A stretch of DNA of 64,000 nucleotides from Alkalibacterium thalassium (GTDB lineage Bacteria; Bacillota; Bacilli; Lactobacillales; Carnobacteriaceae_A), in the NCBI RefSeq assembly GCF_900101165.1, contig NZ_FNFK01000005.1:1-64000 (forward strand), read 5' to 3'. Made by a program: the position numbers and the translations under genes. Positions 39,608 through 47,556 of the stretch are shown one piece after another (the stretch's first letter is position 1; every line of letters starts with the position of its first letter). The notes under the pieces were generated by a model. The model saw only the letters and a program-made list of their open reading frames with translations. It did not search any database and had not been told where the DNA came from.

Positions 39608-39799
39608 GTACTAGGGGAGTCAATATATTGGCTGAGAGTGAACTGTGAGTTCAGACCCTTAGAACCTGTACGTTCATACGTGCGCAGGAAGAGTACTTAA
39701 CTGAGATCGACAGATCAGAGTAGGCACAAGCGCGCTCTCATAAATGTCATAATCTCCTTCCCTAGTTCAGTAAACTAACTAGAGGAGGAGATTTTTTTT
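39608..39799 (+). promoter_or_regulatory. TPP riboswitch with terminator overlapping the thiT ribosome-binding site
   Basis: The thi-box aptamer is at 39608-39696. P1 is GTACT/AGTAC, with GGCTGAGAG (39630-39638), GACCCTTAGAACCTG (39654-39668) and GCGCAGGAA (39682-39690). Downstream, 39751-39767 pairs with 39777-39793 and is followed by a run of Ts touching the thiT ATG. The right arm contains the Shine-Dalgarno AGGAGG (39783-39788). Bound TPP should therefore stop transcription and also hide the ribosome-binding site. Confidence 0.95.
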
Positions 39800-40366
39800 A
39801 TGCAGAACAGACAGTTGAGGATCTATCTTGAAGGGACCTTATTTGCCGCACTTGGGATGGTGCTCTCCTGGATTCCCTCAGGAATAGGGTCGTCATTCAG
39901 TGTTTCCTTAGGCATGATTCCGTTGACTTTCTACGCTATCAGAAGAGGATTGGGGCCAGGGATATTTGCCGGTTTTTTATGGGGGATCCTTCATTTTGTT
40001 ACAGGATCGGTATATATGCTGAATGTGTATCAAGTCATTATTGAATATACAATCACCTATGCGAGCATTGGGCTGGCCGGATTCTACTCCAAAGACATTC
40101 TTGAGGGGATCAGAAACCAGAAAGGAAAACGGGTAAACATGACTATCGTCGCTGCTGTTCTAGTTGGAGCTGCCGCTCGGTATTTCTGGCACTTTATAGC
40201 CGGCTGGATATTCTGGGGAGACTATGCTTTATGGGGACTCAGTGCCTTTACATTTTCTCTAGTCATGAACGGTCTGAGTATGATCTCGACCGCCTTAGTG
40301 ACCATGATCGTATTGCTGATGCTGTATGACCGGTCTCCACTGATTTTTTTCCCTAAAGGGAAATAA
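39800..40366 (+). CDS. thiT: ECF transporter S component for thiamine, ThiT
   Basis: ThiT is the membrane thiamine-binding subunit that works with the shared ECF energising module (EcfA, EcfA', EcfT). The 188-residue protein has about six hydrophobic segments and the aromatic-rich thiamine-site region 'RYFWHFIAGWIFWGDYA' near 130. The preceding TPP riboswitch confirms the substrate. ECF module genes are not in this window. Confidence 0.95.
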   Translation: MQNRQLRIYLEGTLFAALGMVLSWIPSGIGSSFSVSLGMIPLTFYAIRRGLGPGIFAGFLWGILHFVTGSVYMLNVYQVIIEYTITYASIGLAGFYSKDILEGIRNQKGKRVNMTIVAAVLVGAAARYFWHFIAGWIFWGDYALWGLSAFTFSLVMNGLSMISTALVTMIVLLMLYDRSPLIFFPKGK

Positions 40367-40410
40367 CTGCTGCCGGCTTAAGATAGTGGACAGGAGGTTA
40401 CAGGCTAATG

Positions 40411-40442
40411 TACACTAAGATAAATAACATTACCTTAGTGTA
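40411..40442 (+). promoter_or_regulatory. Perfect inverted repeat before cls
   Basis: TACACTAAG (40411-40419) and CTTAGTGTA (40434-40442) form a perfect 9-bp stem ending two bases before the cls ribosome-binding site. It could be an operator or an mRNA hairpin affecting initiation. There is no T tract. Confidence 0.5.
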
Positions 40443-40456
40443 TGAAGGAGACCTGT

Positions 40457-41911
40457 ATGACGATTTTAAGCACGATTTTCTGGGGGTTTATTTTTCTGAA
40501 CTCGGCTTTAGCCATATTTACTGTGTTTAAAGAAAAGGAACGGGACATCGCAGCGATCTGGGCCTGGCTGCTGGTCATTACGATGCTGCCAGGTTTCGGA
40601 TTTGTAATCTATCTTTTTTTGGGAAGAAAAATATCACAAGAATCCATTTTTGATCTTCGAAGTCAGGATCGTATCGGCATGCATCAGCTGGTCGAGTCAC
40701 AGAAGAGTCTGATCGAATCAGAGAACCTTGATGTTCCTGAATCAAATTATCAGGATAAGACATTTGAAATGGTCCGTTTATTTCTGGAAAGTAATCAGGC
40801 TGTTTTAACGAAAGGCAATAAAGTAAGAATCATAAGTGATGGAGAGGAAAAATTCGACCAGCTCATAAGAGATATTGAGAAAGCAGAGCATCATATTCAT
40901 GTGACGTATTATATCTTTAGAGGGGATAATATAGGTCTGAGACTCTTGAGGGCTCTAGAAGAAAAAGCGAAACAGGGAGTTGAGGTCAAAGTATTGTACG
41001 ACCCGGTTGGGGCCCGAGTACTGGGCAAAGATTTCTTCAACAAACTGAGAACATACGGCGGCCATGCTGAACCGTTTTTCGGCTCGAAATTTTTCCTGAT
41101 CAACTTGCGTCTAAACTATAGAAACCACCGGAAGATTGTCGTAATTGATGGAAAAGTCGGCTACACTGGAGGATTTAACGTTGGCGATGATTATCTGGGT
41201 ATGTACGAAAAAATGGGCTACTGGAGAGATACCCATCTAAGAATAGAGGGAAATGGTGTGCTTACTCTGCAGACTCGATTTTTAATGGACTGGAACGCAT
41301 CAGCTAAAGACAAGCAAGTAAACTATGGGGAAGCTTATTTCCCGTTTTCAAGTCTAAAAGGGTCAACAGATATGCAGATCGTTTCCAGTGGTCCGGACAA
41401 TGAGATGCATGCCATCAAGAAAGGGTTCATCAAAATGATCAGTATGGCTAAAGAATCCGTTTTGATCCAGACACCTTATTTCATTCCTGATGAAGCATTG
41501 ATGGAAACAATCAAAATAGCCATCCTGTCAGGCATCAAAGTGAAAGTGATGATACCTAACAAGCCGGATCATCCATTTATTTATCGTGCCACTCTAAGCT
41601 ACGCAGAAGAACTGGTAAAGAGTGGGGCAGAAGTTCATATTTACGACAATGGATTTCTTCATTCCAAAGTTATTGTGATAGACGGTGAGATTTTATCAGT
41701 AGGGACTGCAAATTTTGATATAAGAAGTTTCCGTCTGAATTTTGAAGTCAATGCATTTATTTATGATCGTTACCTCGCCAAAAAACAGGTCAGACTTTTT
41801 GAAGAGGATGAAAAGAAATCGTATTTACTGACAGAAGACATGATCAACAATTATTCCAGATGGGAAATTTTTAAACAGCAGTTTTCCCGGCTTTTTTCAC
41901 CCATACTATAA
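40457..41911 (+). CDS. cls: Cardiolipin synthase
   Basis: Cls condenses two phosphatidylglycerols to cardiolipin at the membrane. The 484-residue protein has two N-terminal membrane segments (about 3-22 and 35-56) and two phospholipase-D HKD motifs: NHRKIVVID (H224, K226, D231) and HSKVIVID (H402, K404, D409). ATG 40457 lies six bases after AAGGAG; the ATG at 40442 precedes that site. Cardiolipin rises under salt stress in many bacteria, which fits the neighbouring opuC and ntp operons. Confidence 0.95.
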   Translation: MTILSTIFWGFIFLNSALAIFTVFKEKERDIAAIWAWLLVITMLPGFGFVIYLFLGRKISQESIFDLRSQDRIGMHQLVESQKSLIESENLDVPESNYQDKTFEMVRLFLESNQAVLTKGNKVRIISDGEEKFDQLIRDIEKAEHHIHVTYYIFRGDNIGLRLLRALEEKAKQGVEVKVLYDPVGARVLGKDFFNKLRTYGGHAEPFFGSKFFLINLRLNYRNHRKIVVIDGKVGYTGGFNVGDDYLGMYEKMGYWRDTHLRIEGNGVLTLQTRFLMDWNASAKDKQVNYGEAYFPFSSLKGSTDMQIVSSGPDNEMHAIKKGFIKMISMAKESVLIQTPYFIPDEALMETIKIAILSGIKVKVMIPNKPDHPFIYRATLSYAEELVKSGAEVHIYDNGFLHSKVIVIDGEILSVGTANFDIRSFRLNFEVNAFIYDRYLAKKQVRLFEEDEKKSYLLTEDMINNYSRWEIFKQQFSRLFSPIL

Positions 41912-41919
41912 CTATCATT

Positions 41920-41984
41920 CACGTCTGTTCACTGCATGTGGAAATCCTTAGGGTACGTCCAGCATATTGAACAGGCGTGTTTTT
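41920..41984 (+). terminator. Terminator of cls
   Basis: CACGTCTGTTCA (41920-41931) pairs with TGAACAGGCGTG (41968-41979) with one wobble, followed by five Ts. Confidence 0.8.
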
Positions 41985-42056
41985 ATTCCTTAATTAATTC
42001 TGTCTCATCATATTATAATGATTAAATCATAAAATGATTTTTTATATGCAAAATTA

Positions 42057-42070
42057 TACAAACGCTTACA
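42057..42070 (-). promoter_or_regulatory. Candidate catabolite-responsive element
   Basis: Read on the minus strand the site is TGTAAGCGTTTGTA, one base from the core consensus TGTAAnCGnTnnCA bound by CcpA. It lies about 40 bases upstream of a possible opuC promoter. Confidence 0.35.
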
Positions 42071-42110
42071 ATAGGGTCATCACAAGGAAGTTGGCTTAAA
42101 AACGTATCAT

Positions 42111-42139
42111 TTGCAATTGTTTAAGCTTTCTGTAATAAT
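42111..42139 (+). promoter_or_regulatory. Candidate promoter for the opuC operon
   Basis: TTGCAA (42111-42116) is 17 bases from AATAAT (42134-42139), which is preceded by TGT as in extended -10 boxes. Other positions in this AT-rich region cannot be excluded. Confidence 0.35.
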
Positions 42140-42385
42140 GAATAAGGTCCTTTTTCTTGCAAAAATATGTAGGGTAAACTGCATGTGTTTGCTTGAAGAA
42201 ACTAATTAGCCAGTAAGGTTAGGCAGGAACATTAAAAATGAATGAGATAACCGCTGGTACATAATCCAGTTATGTGTCTGTGTCTGTGTGAAGAGAAGAA
42301 GGTCTATTCCTTTTGTGGATTCATACAGTTTTTTTATGTGTTAAAACTCAGACCATAACAGAATAAACGTAGAGGAGATACGATT

Positions 42386-43552
42386 ATGATCGAGTTCAAA
42401 AATGTATCAAAAGTATACGGAGATGGAACGAAGGCTGTTGACGATGTATCGTTTACGATCAACGCAGGAGAATTTGTCGTTCTGATCGGAACGTCCGGGA
42501 GTGGGAAAACGACGACCATGAGGATGATCAATCGGATGATTGATTCGACATCCGGAGAGATCCTTATTGACGGAAAAGACATAAAAAAAGAAGATGCCGT
42601 TCAGCTGAGGAGAAAAATCGGATATGTTATCCAGCAGACAGGCCTTATGCCTCACATGACAGTATACGAAAATATTGTAATGGTTCCAAAATTATTAAAA
42701 TGGGAAAAAGAAAAAATGCAGGAGATCGCAGAACGTCTACTGAAGCGAGTCGATATGGGTCCTGAATTTCTTGACCGTTACCCACAGGAACTTTCTGGCG
42801 GACAACAGCAGAGAATTGGTGTCATCCGAGCACTTGCCGCTAATCAGGATATTATCCTAATGGATGAACCGTTCGGTGCACTGGATCCGATCACTCGAGA
42901 TGCCTTACAAGAACTGGTCAAGCACCTTCAGGAAGAAATGGGTCGTACAGTCGTATTCGTTACTCATGATATGGACGAAGCACTTAAGCTAGCAGACAAG
43001 ATTGCGATCATGTCAGAAGGAAAAATCATTCAGTATGACACACCCGATAATATTTTAGCCGAACCTGCAAATGAATTTGTCGAGAGCTTCCTGGGTGAGG
43101 ACAGACTGCAGCAGCGTTCAACCATGCAGACGGTAGATCAGGTCATGGTGAAGAGACCCATTTCAGTTACATCGGATATTACGTTGGGAGAAGCCATTCG
43201 TGTCATGAGAGACAGAAGAGTAGATACGTTATTTGTAACTGATATGGATAATGTCCTTCAGGGGCTGGTCGATTTCGAAGCAATAAACAAAAATAGAAAG
43301 ACAGCCTCTACAGTGCAGGACATTATGTCTCATGTCTATTACGTAAAATCTGGAACCTTACTGAGCAGTGTGGCAGACAAGATGCTCAAGCGTGGATACA
43401 AGAACATCCCTGTTGTCAGCGAAGAAGGGAAACTGGAAGGTCTTGTCACACGGGCATCACTGGTAGATATCGTCTACGATACAATCTGGGGAGATGACGA
43501 AGAAGTGGAAAGCATTCCTCTAGAGACGACCCAGTTTTCAGAATCAGAATAG
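42386..43552 (+). CDS. opuCA: Osmolyte (betaine/carnitine/choline-type) ABC transporter ATPase with CBS domains
   Basis: This is the ATP-hydrolysing subunit of a quaternary-amine uptake system for osmoprotection. The 388-residue protein has Walker A GTSGSGKT (35-42), signature LSGGQ (136-140), Walker B ILMDEP (157-162), and two C-terminal CBS domains (about 255-370) that sense ionic strength in the family. ATG 42386 follows AGAGGAG. It heads a four-gene operon. Confidence 0.94.
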   Translation: MIEFKNVSKVYGDGTKAVDDVSFTINAGEFVVLIGTSGSGKTTTMRMINRMIDSTSGEILIDGKDIKKEDAVQLRRKIGYVIQQTGLMPHMTVYENIVMVPKLLKWEKEKMQEIAERLLKRVDMGPEFLDRYPQELSGGQQQRIGVIRALAANQDIILMDEPFGALDPITRDALQELVKHLQEEMGRTVVFVTHDMDEALKLADKIAIMSEGKIIQYDTPDNILAEPANEFVESFLGEDRLQQRSTMQTVDQVMVKRPISVTSDITLGEAIRVMRDRRVDTLFVTDMDNVLQGLVDFEAINKNRKTASTVQDIMSHVYYVKSGTLLSSVADKMLKRGYKNIPVVSEEGKLEGLVTRASLVDIVYDTIWGDDEEVESIPLETTQFSESE

Positions 43553-43564
43553 GAGGAGACCTAA

Positions 43565-44197
43565 GTGATCGATTTTTTTAACAACTATGGTGCTCAGATG
43601 ATGAGACTGATCTGGGAGCACTTATATATATCAATAATAGCATTAGGTTTAGGGGTGATCGTAGCTGTCCCAGTCGGCATACTGCTGACACGGACGGATA
43701 AGCTGGCAACGTTTTTCATCGGTCTGGCATCCATACTTCAGACTGTCCCGTCACTGGCACTGCTGGCACTGATGATTCCTTTTCTTGGGATCGGTCGGTT
43801 TCCGGCTATCATGGCACTGTTCATTTACTCTCTGCTTCCGATCCTCAGAAATACGTATACAGGTATGAAGGGTGTGAATCCGGATCTTGTAGACGCAGCT
43901 AGAGGTATGGGAATGACAGAATCACAGCTGGTCAGAAAGGTGGAGCTCCCTCAGGCAGCCCCAGTTATAATGGCGGGGATCAGACTTTCAGGTACATACG
44001 TTATTGCCTGGGCAGCTCTTGCTTCATATATCGGAGCAGGCGGACTTGGAGATTTTATTTTCAATGGGTTGAACCTGTATATTCCTGAGCTGATCATAGG
44101 AGGCACGATTCCTGTGACCATACTAGCTTTACTCGTAGATTTTGTATTAGGTCGTGTAGAGAAGAAGGTTACACCTAGAAACCATGTCATAGACTAG
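43565..44197 (+). CDS. opuCB: Osmolyte ABC transporter permease
   Basis: This 210-residue permease has about five membrane segments and the EAA-type loop '[26 protein letters not shown]' region that contacts the ATPase. It pairs with OpuCD, a second related permease in the same operon. GTG 43565 follows AGGAGGAG. Confidence 0.92.
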   Translation: MIDFFNNYGAQMMRLIWEHLYISIIALGLGVIVAVPVGILLTRTDKLATFFIGLASILQTVPSLALLALMIPFLGIGRFPAIMALFIYSLLPILRNTYTGMKGVNPDLVDAARGMGMTESQLVRKVELPQAAPVIMAGIRLSGTYVIAWAALASYIGAGGLGDFIFNGLNLYIPELIIGGTIPVTILALLVDFVLGRVEKKVTPRNHVID

Positions 44198-44213
44198 AGA
44201 AAGGCTGATAATA

Positions 44214-45170
44214 ATGACGTTTAAGAAAAAAATGAAACTTGCTGCTTTAAGTTCTGCAGCAGTAATGATGACAGCTTGTTCTCTTCCTGGCCTTGGAGCA
44301 GGTCTGACCGAAGAAGGGAATATTACCATTGCTACTCAGTCTTCTACTGAGATGGTCATTTTAGGCTACATTGTTCAGGGGATGGTCAATCATTACTCAG
44401 ACATCAATGCTGATGTTATTCAGAACCTCGGATCGTCCACTATGGTTACACAGGCTTTAGCCCAGGGTGATGCGGATGTAGCTGCTGCAAGCTACACAGG
44501 GACTGCGCTGACAGGCGAATTAGGGATGGATCCGATCACGGACCCTGATGAAGCCAGAGAGGCTGTGACAGAAGGATTTAGAGAACAGTATAATATGAGA
44601 TATTTTCCATCATATGGATTTGAAAACACCTATGCCTTTCTCGTAACCAGTGAACTGGCAGAAGAGCATGGACTCGAAACAATAAGTGATCTGGAGCCCA
44701 TTGCTGGAGATCTGACTGCTGGAGTCGATAATTCCTGGATGGAAAGAGAAGGAGACGGGTACCGGGCGTTTCTTGAGACTTATGAATTTGACTTTGACAC
44801 CGTCTATCCTATGGAAATAGGTTTGGTGTACGATGCGGTTCAATCAGGTAATATGGATATCGTCCTGGGATATTCAACGGACGGACGTATCGCCAGTTAC
44901 GATCTGGTCTTTCTTGAAGACGACCTCAACTTCTTCCCTCCATATGACGCAAGTCCATCAGCTTTATATGATACGCTTGAAGAATACCCTTTAATTGAAG
45001 ATATTCTTCTGAAACTTGAGGGAATGATTGAAACTGAGCAGATGCAGGAAATGAACTTTATTGCCGATGAATATCTGATCGAGCCGGCAACTGTAGCTGT
45101 AGAATTTCTTGAAGCCAATAATTATTTTGAAGACAGTGAACCTTATCTCGAACCAGCAGGAGGGGAATAA
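44214..45170 (+). CDS. opuCC: Osmolyte-binding lipoprotein
   Basis: This 318-residue substrate-binding protein is anchored outside the membrane by lipid on C22 of the lipobox MTAC. The OpuAC-type domain follows, starting GNITIATQSSTEMVILGYIVQ in two stretches near residue 33. Several aromatic residues (W, F, Y) are available to bind a quaternary ammonium group. The sequence is strikingly acidic, in line with secreted proteins of salt-adapted bacteria; this is an impression, not a calculation. Confidence 0.92.
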   Translation: MTFKKKMKLAALSSAAVMMTACSLPGLGAGLTEEGNITIATQSSTEMVILGYIVQGMVNHYSDINADVIQNLGSSTMVTQALAQGDADVAAASYTGTALTGELGMDPITDPDEAREAVTEGFREQYNMRYFPSYGFENTYAFLVTSELAEEHGLETISDLEPIAGDLTAGVDNSWMEREGDGYRAFLETYEFDFDTVYPMEIGLVYDAVQSGNMDIVLGYSTDGRIASYDLVFLEDDLNFFPPYDASPSALYDTLEEYPLIEDILLKLEGMIETEQMQEMNFIADEYLIEPATVAVEFLEANNYFEDSEPYLEPAGGE

Positions 45171-45171
45171 G

Positions 45172-45861
45172 ATGTTAAATATAGAAGGATTAGATGAATT
45201 ATCACAAATGAATAATGTTCAGCAGCTGATTTACTATGTACAGCAGAACGGACCCTATTTATGGGATCAGTTTGTCAGACACTTTCTCATCTCGATTTAC
45301 GGTGTGCTGTTTGCAGCTCTTGTTGCCATTCCTCTGGGATTTTATATAGCCAGACACAGTAAGCTGGCTGACTGGGTCGTCGGCGCAGCTAACGTCATAC
45401 AGACAATACCGTCACTGGCGATGCTGTCGATTCTTATGCTAGGATTTGGGATAGGAGTCAATACAGTAATTATTACAGTATTTCTATATTCGCTGCTTCC
45501 AATCGTTAAAAACACATATGCGGGTGTGAAGAGTGTAGATAATGCGCTGATGGATGCGGCGAAGGGCATGGGCATGACCCGCTGGCAGCAGACTTACAAA
45601 GTTGAACTGCCTATGGCTTTATCAGTGATCATGGCCGGTCTAAGGAATGCTCTGGTTGTGGCGATCGGGGTAACGGCTATAGGAACATTTATTGGTGCGG
45701 GAGGACTTGGAGATATCATACAAAGAGGTGTCAATGCTTCTCAAGGAGGAGCTATCATCCTGGCCGGTGCGATTCCAACTGCGCTGATGGCTGCTGTGGC
45801 CGATCTGGTCCTGGCGTGGCTTGAAAGAAAACTGAATCCTGCAAGTCGGGTAAGCAGATAA
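45172..45861 (+). CDS. opuCD: Osmolyte ABC transporter permease
   Basis: This second permease is 229 residues from ATG 45172, chosen because GGAGGGG precedes it; a longer in-frame start at 45109 lies inside opuCC. It shows the same EAA loop (MDAAKGMGMTRWQQTYKVEL) as OpuCB, consistent with ancient duplication. The gene ends the operon at the terminator at 45865. Confidence 0.92.
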   Translation: MLNIEGLDELSQMNNVQQLIYYVQQNGPYLWDQFVRHFLISIYGVLFAALVAIPLGFYIARHSKLADWVVGAANVIQTIPSLAMLSILMLGFGIGVNTVIITVFLYSLLPIVKNTYAGVKSVDNALMDAAKGMGMTRWQQTYKVELPMALSVIMAGLRNALVVAIGVTAIGTFIGAGGLGDIIQRGVNASQGGAIILAGAIPTALMAAVADLVLAWLERKLNPASRVSR

Positions 45862-45864
45862 AGT

Positions 45865-45910
45865 AAAACAGCTATGGAGATGGATGGACTATCTCTCATA
45901 GCTGTTTTTT
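45865..45910. terminator. Terminator shared by opuCD and the minus-strand orphan gene
   Basis: AAAACAGCTATG (45865-45876) pairs with CATAGCTGTTTT (45897-45908), and a T run follows on the plus strand. The convergent gene ends exactly at the hairpin's right edge. Confidence 0.85.
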
Positions 45911-46232
45911 ATTTTGCTAATCTGATATGCCTGATATCTTTGGCATTGATTAAGTAGGTCGTGCGTGATGATGCAGTTTTTATAATGATTTGAGTTGAGT
46001 GAGGTGAAAATACTGGAATCCCGATATACTCGTTGATCTGATCTGAATGAGTAGTAGGATTGACCTGAATGATAATACGCTGCTGCTTTTTCACAGACTG
46101 TTTAAGGAATAAGCCCAACTGACTCTTGGGCATCTGTGGCTGTACTTTAGATAAACTGGTAGAAAACAGGGCGCCGTATCCTTTCCTGAAAACATCTACA
46201 ATATGCTGTGTTTCGATGGCTAATTTACTCAT
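45909..46232 (-). CDS. Uncharacterised 107-residue protein under LexA-like operators
   Basis: I do not recognise this protein with confidence. It is basic. The N-terminal 50 residues look helical (MSKLAIETQHIVDVF), and residues 50-107 look beta-rich (QRIIIQVNPT, STQIIIKTASS, TTYLINAKDIRHIRL). This layout faintly recalls small YolD-like proteins that accompany SOS DNA polymerases, but no polymerase gene is nearby. The start is ATG 46232, six bases after a strong GGGGAGG; upstream in-frame ATGs lie inside the promoter and operators. A good sigma-A promoter overlaps a LexA-like box, with another box just downstream, so expression is probably induced by DNA damage. Confidence 0.75.
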   Translation of the reverse strand: MSKLAIETQHIVDVFRKGYGALFSTSLSKVQPQMPKSQLGLFLKQSVKKQQRIIIQVNPTTHSDQINEYIGIPVFSPHSTQIIIKTASSRTTYLINAKDIRHIRLAK

Positions 46233-46244
46233 GATCGTCCTCCC

Positions 46245-46291
46245 CGAACATATGTTACCTTTAGTATATCGTACGAACATACATTCGTCAA
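46245..46291 (-). promoter_or_regulatory. LexA/DinR-like double operator and promoter
   Basis: On the minus strand TTGACG (46291-46286) and TATACT (46268-46263) are 17 bases apart. CGAACATACATTCG (46274-46287) lies between them, and CGAACATATGTTAC (46245-46258) lies just downstream of the expected transcript start. The second box has one mismatch to the Bacillus consensus CGAACrnryGTTyC and the first has two. Confidence 0.65.
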
Positions 46292-46420
46292 CAGTCTCAT
46301 GTAGTTTTTTTAATAATTGTCTGTAATGTATTTGTCTGTCTAAAATTCTGGAGCATGATCAAGTCAGATAAAGAGGAACTGAAGATAAACCCGAACTGGG
46401 AGGAGATTTTAGTGCTTTTG

Positions 46421-46449
46421 TTTCAATTTAACTAAAAAAAACGTATAAT
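46421..46449 (+). promoter_or_regulatory. Promoter for degV
   Basis: TTTCAA (46421-46426) and a perfect TATAAT (46444-46449) are 17 bases apart, 33 bases before degV. Confidence 0.6.
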
Positions 46450-46482
46450 AGAAATGAATACATTATAAGGAGTGGGTATTTT

Positions 46483-47349
46483 ATGGATTATCAGCTGATA
46501 ACCGATTCCTGTTGTGATCTTCCGCTGGAACTAGTGGAAAGATTCGACTTGGATATTGTCAACTTCACAATTACTATCAGTGGAAAAGAGCTGATCGACG
46601 ATATGGGAAAAACGTTTGATAAGACGTCCTTTTTTAATCGACTTAAAGAAGGTGAGACTGCTTCAACCTCACAAATCAACGTTCATGCCTATCTCGAAAA
46701 ATTTAAGAAGTATGTAGAAGAAGGTAAGCCGGTTATTTACTTAGGGTTTTCTTCTGAACTTAGTGGGTCACTTAATAGTGCCCGTCAAGCTAAACAGATG
46801 CTTGAAGAAGAATATGATGATGTGGATCTGACCATTATCGACACAAGGGCAGCCAGCCTGGGGGAAGGTCTACTAGTCTATGAAGCTGCACTCAAAAAAG
46901 AGGCAGGTATGAGTAAGGAAGATCTGGTCAAGTGGGTCGAGGATAATAAGTTGAACTATCACTCCTGGGTTACCGTAGATGACATTAAACATCTTCAACG
47001 TGGGGGAAGAATCTCAGCTACTGCAGCGACAGTAGGTTCACTGCTCAATGTTAAGCCCATCATCATCTTGAACCGTGAAGGGAAGCTTGTCCCGTTCTCA
47101 AAAGTTCGAGGCAGGAAGAAGTCGCTTCAGTTCCTTATCGATCAGACAGTTAAAAACATCAGAGATGAAGAGGATCATGCGGTCTTTATCGGTCATGTTG
47201 GAGTACCTGAAGATGCTGACTTTGTCAGAGAGAAACTGCTTGAAAAAGTGAGCCCTAAGGAAATCATCATATCAAGTTACGGTCCCACAATCGCAGCCCA
47301 TACAGGATTTGGCTCTTTATCCGTCTTCAGTTATGGAGAAGAACGGTAA
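46483..47349 (+). CDS. DegV family fatty-acid-binding protein (FakB-like)
   Basis: DegV/FakB proteins bind a fatty acid in a deep pocket and present it to the kinase FakA for incorporation into phospholipid. The 288-residue protein has the N-terminal TDSCCDLPLE, the TSQIN loop near 65, SSELSGSLNSA near 88 and the C-terminal HTGFGSL motif, all typical. Which fatty acid it prefers cannot be told. It has its own promoter and AAGGAG. A short hairpin GCAGTC/GACTGC (47371-47393) follows without a clear T run. Confidence 0.9.
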   Translation: MDYQLITDSCCDLPLELVERFDLDIVNFTITISGKELIDDMGKTFDKTSFFNRLKEGETASTSQINVHAYLEKFKKYVEEGKPVIYLGFSSELSGSLNSARQAKQMLEEEYDDVDLTIIDTRAASLGEGLLVYEAALKKEAGMSKEDLVKWVEDNKLNYHSWVTVDDIKHLQRGGRISATAATVGSLLNVKPIIILNREGKLVPFSKVRGRKKSLQFLIDQTVKNIRDEEDHAVFIGHVGVPEDADFVREKLLEKVSPKEIIISSYGPTIAAHTGFGSLSVFSYGEER

Positions 47350-47406
47350 CCGTTTAGATCTCTCGTCACCGCAGTCATGAATAAAGAGACTGCTGATAAG
47401 TTTAAG

Positions 47407-47436
47407 TTGACACTAATTTTGAGAGTATGCTATTAT
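47407..47436 (+). promoter_or_regulatory. Promoter of the ntp V-ATPase operon
   Basis: Perfect TTGACA (47407-47412), 18-base spacer ending TGC, and TATTAT (47431-47436). This is one of the strongest promoters in the window. Confidence 0.7.
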
Positions 47437-47442
47437 AAATTT

Positions 47443-47539
47443 TGTTAATACAATTTATATCAATGCGGTTGGGCGTGAGCTTTCAAGGTTATTTTCTTCT
47501 AGGGCGAGAAGAAGGCCTGTTAGCCGCGCCCTTTTTTTT
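47443..47539 (+). promoter_or_regulatory. Structured leader with conditional terminator before ntpF
   Basis: The intrinsic terminator is GGGCG (47502-47506) plus GGC (47514-47516) pairing with GCC (47523-47525) plus CGCCC (47527-47531), then eight Ts. A competing hairpin TTCTTCT/AGAAGAA (47494-47500 with 47507-47513) puts the left GGGCG in its loop and excludes the terminator. A second GGGCG at 47471-47475 can also claim CGCCC. The layout suggests attenuation of the whole operon; the ligand or factor is unknown. Confidence 0.6.
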
Positions 47540-47556
47540 GAAAGGGGGAATATAAA

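Larger units (their letters stand above)
41985..42385. other. cls-opuCA intergenic control region
   Basis: About 400 bases without a gene. It contains an AT-rich hairpin AAATCAT/ATGATTT with Ts (42024-42043), a cre-like site at 42057-42070, a possible promoter TTGCAA-17-AATAAT (42111-42139), and a short GTGTCT-type repeat near 42273-42290. The leader to opuCA would be about 240 nt long. Confidence 0.45.

Noticed and set aside
40591-41911. Phospholipase D-type defence effector
   Set aside because: Two N-terminal membrane segments, two HKD motifs and the length match cardiolipin synthase.
42273-42290. TGTGTC short tandem repeat
   Set aside because: Only three units of six bases; too short to call a functional repeat array.
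46412-46435. Seven-codon ORF (GTG to TAA) after GGAGGAG, a possible leader peptide for degV
   Set aside because: It overlaps the -35 box of the degV promoter, so it would lie outside the main transcript; too short to support.
47371-47393. Terminator after degV (GCAGTC/GACTGC)
   Set aside because: The stem is short with a long loop, and no T tract follows, so it is not annotated as a terminator.
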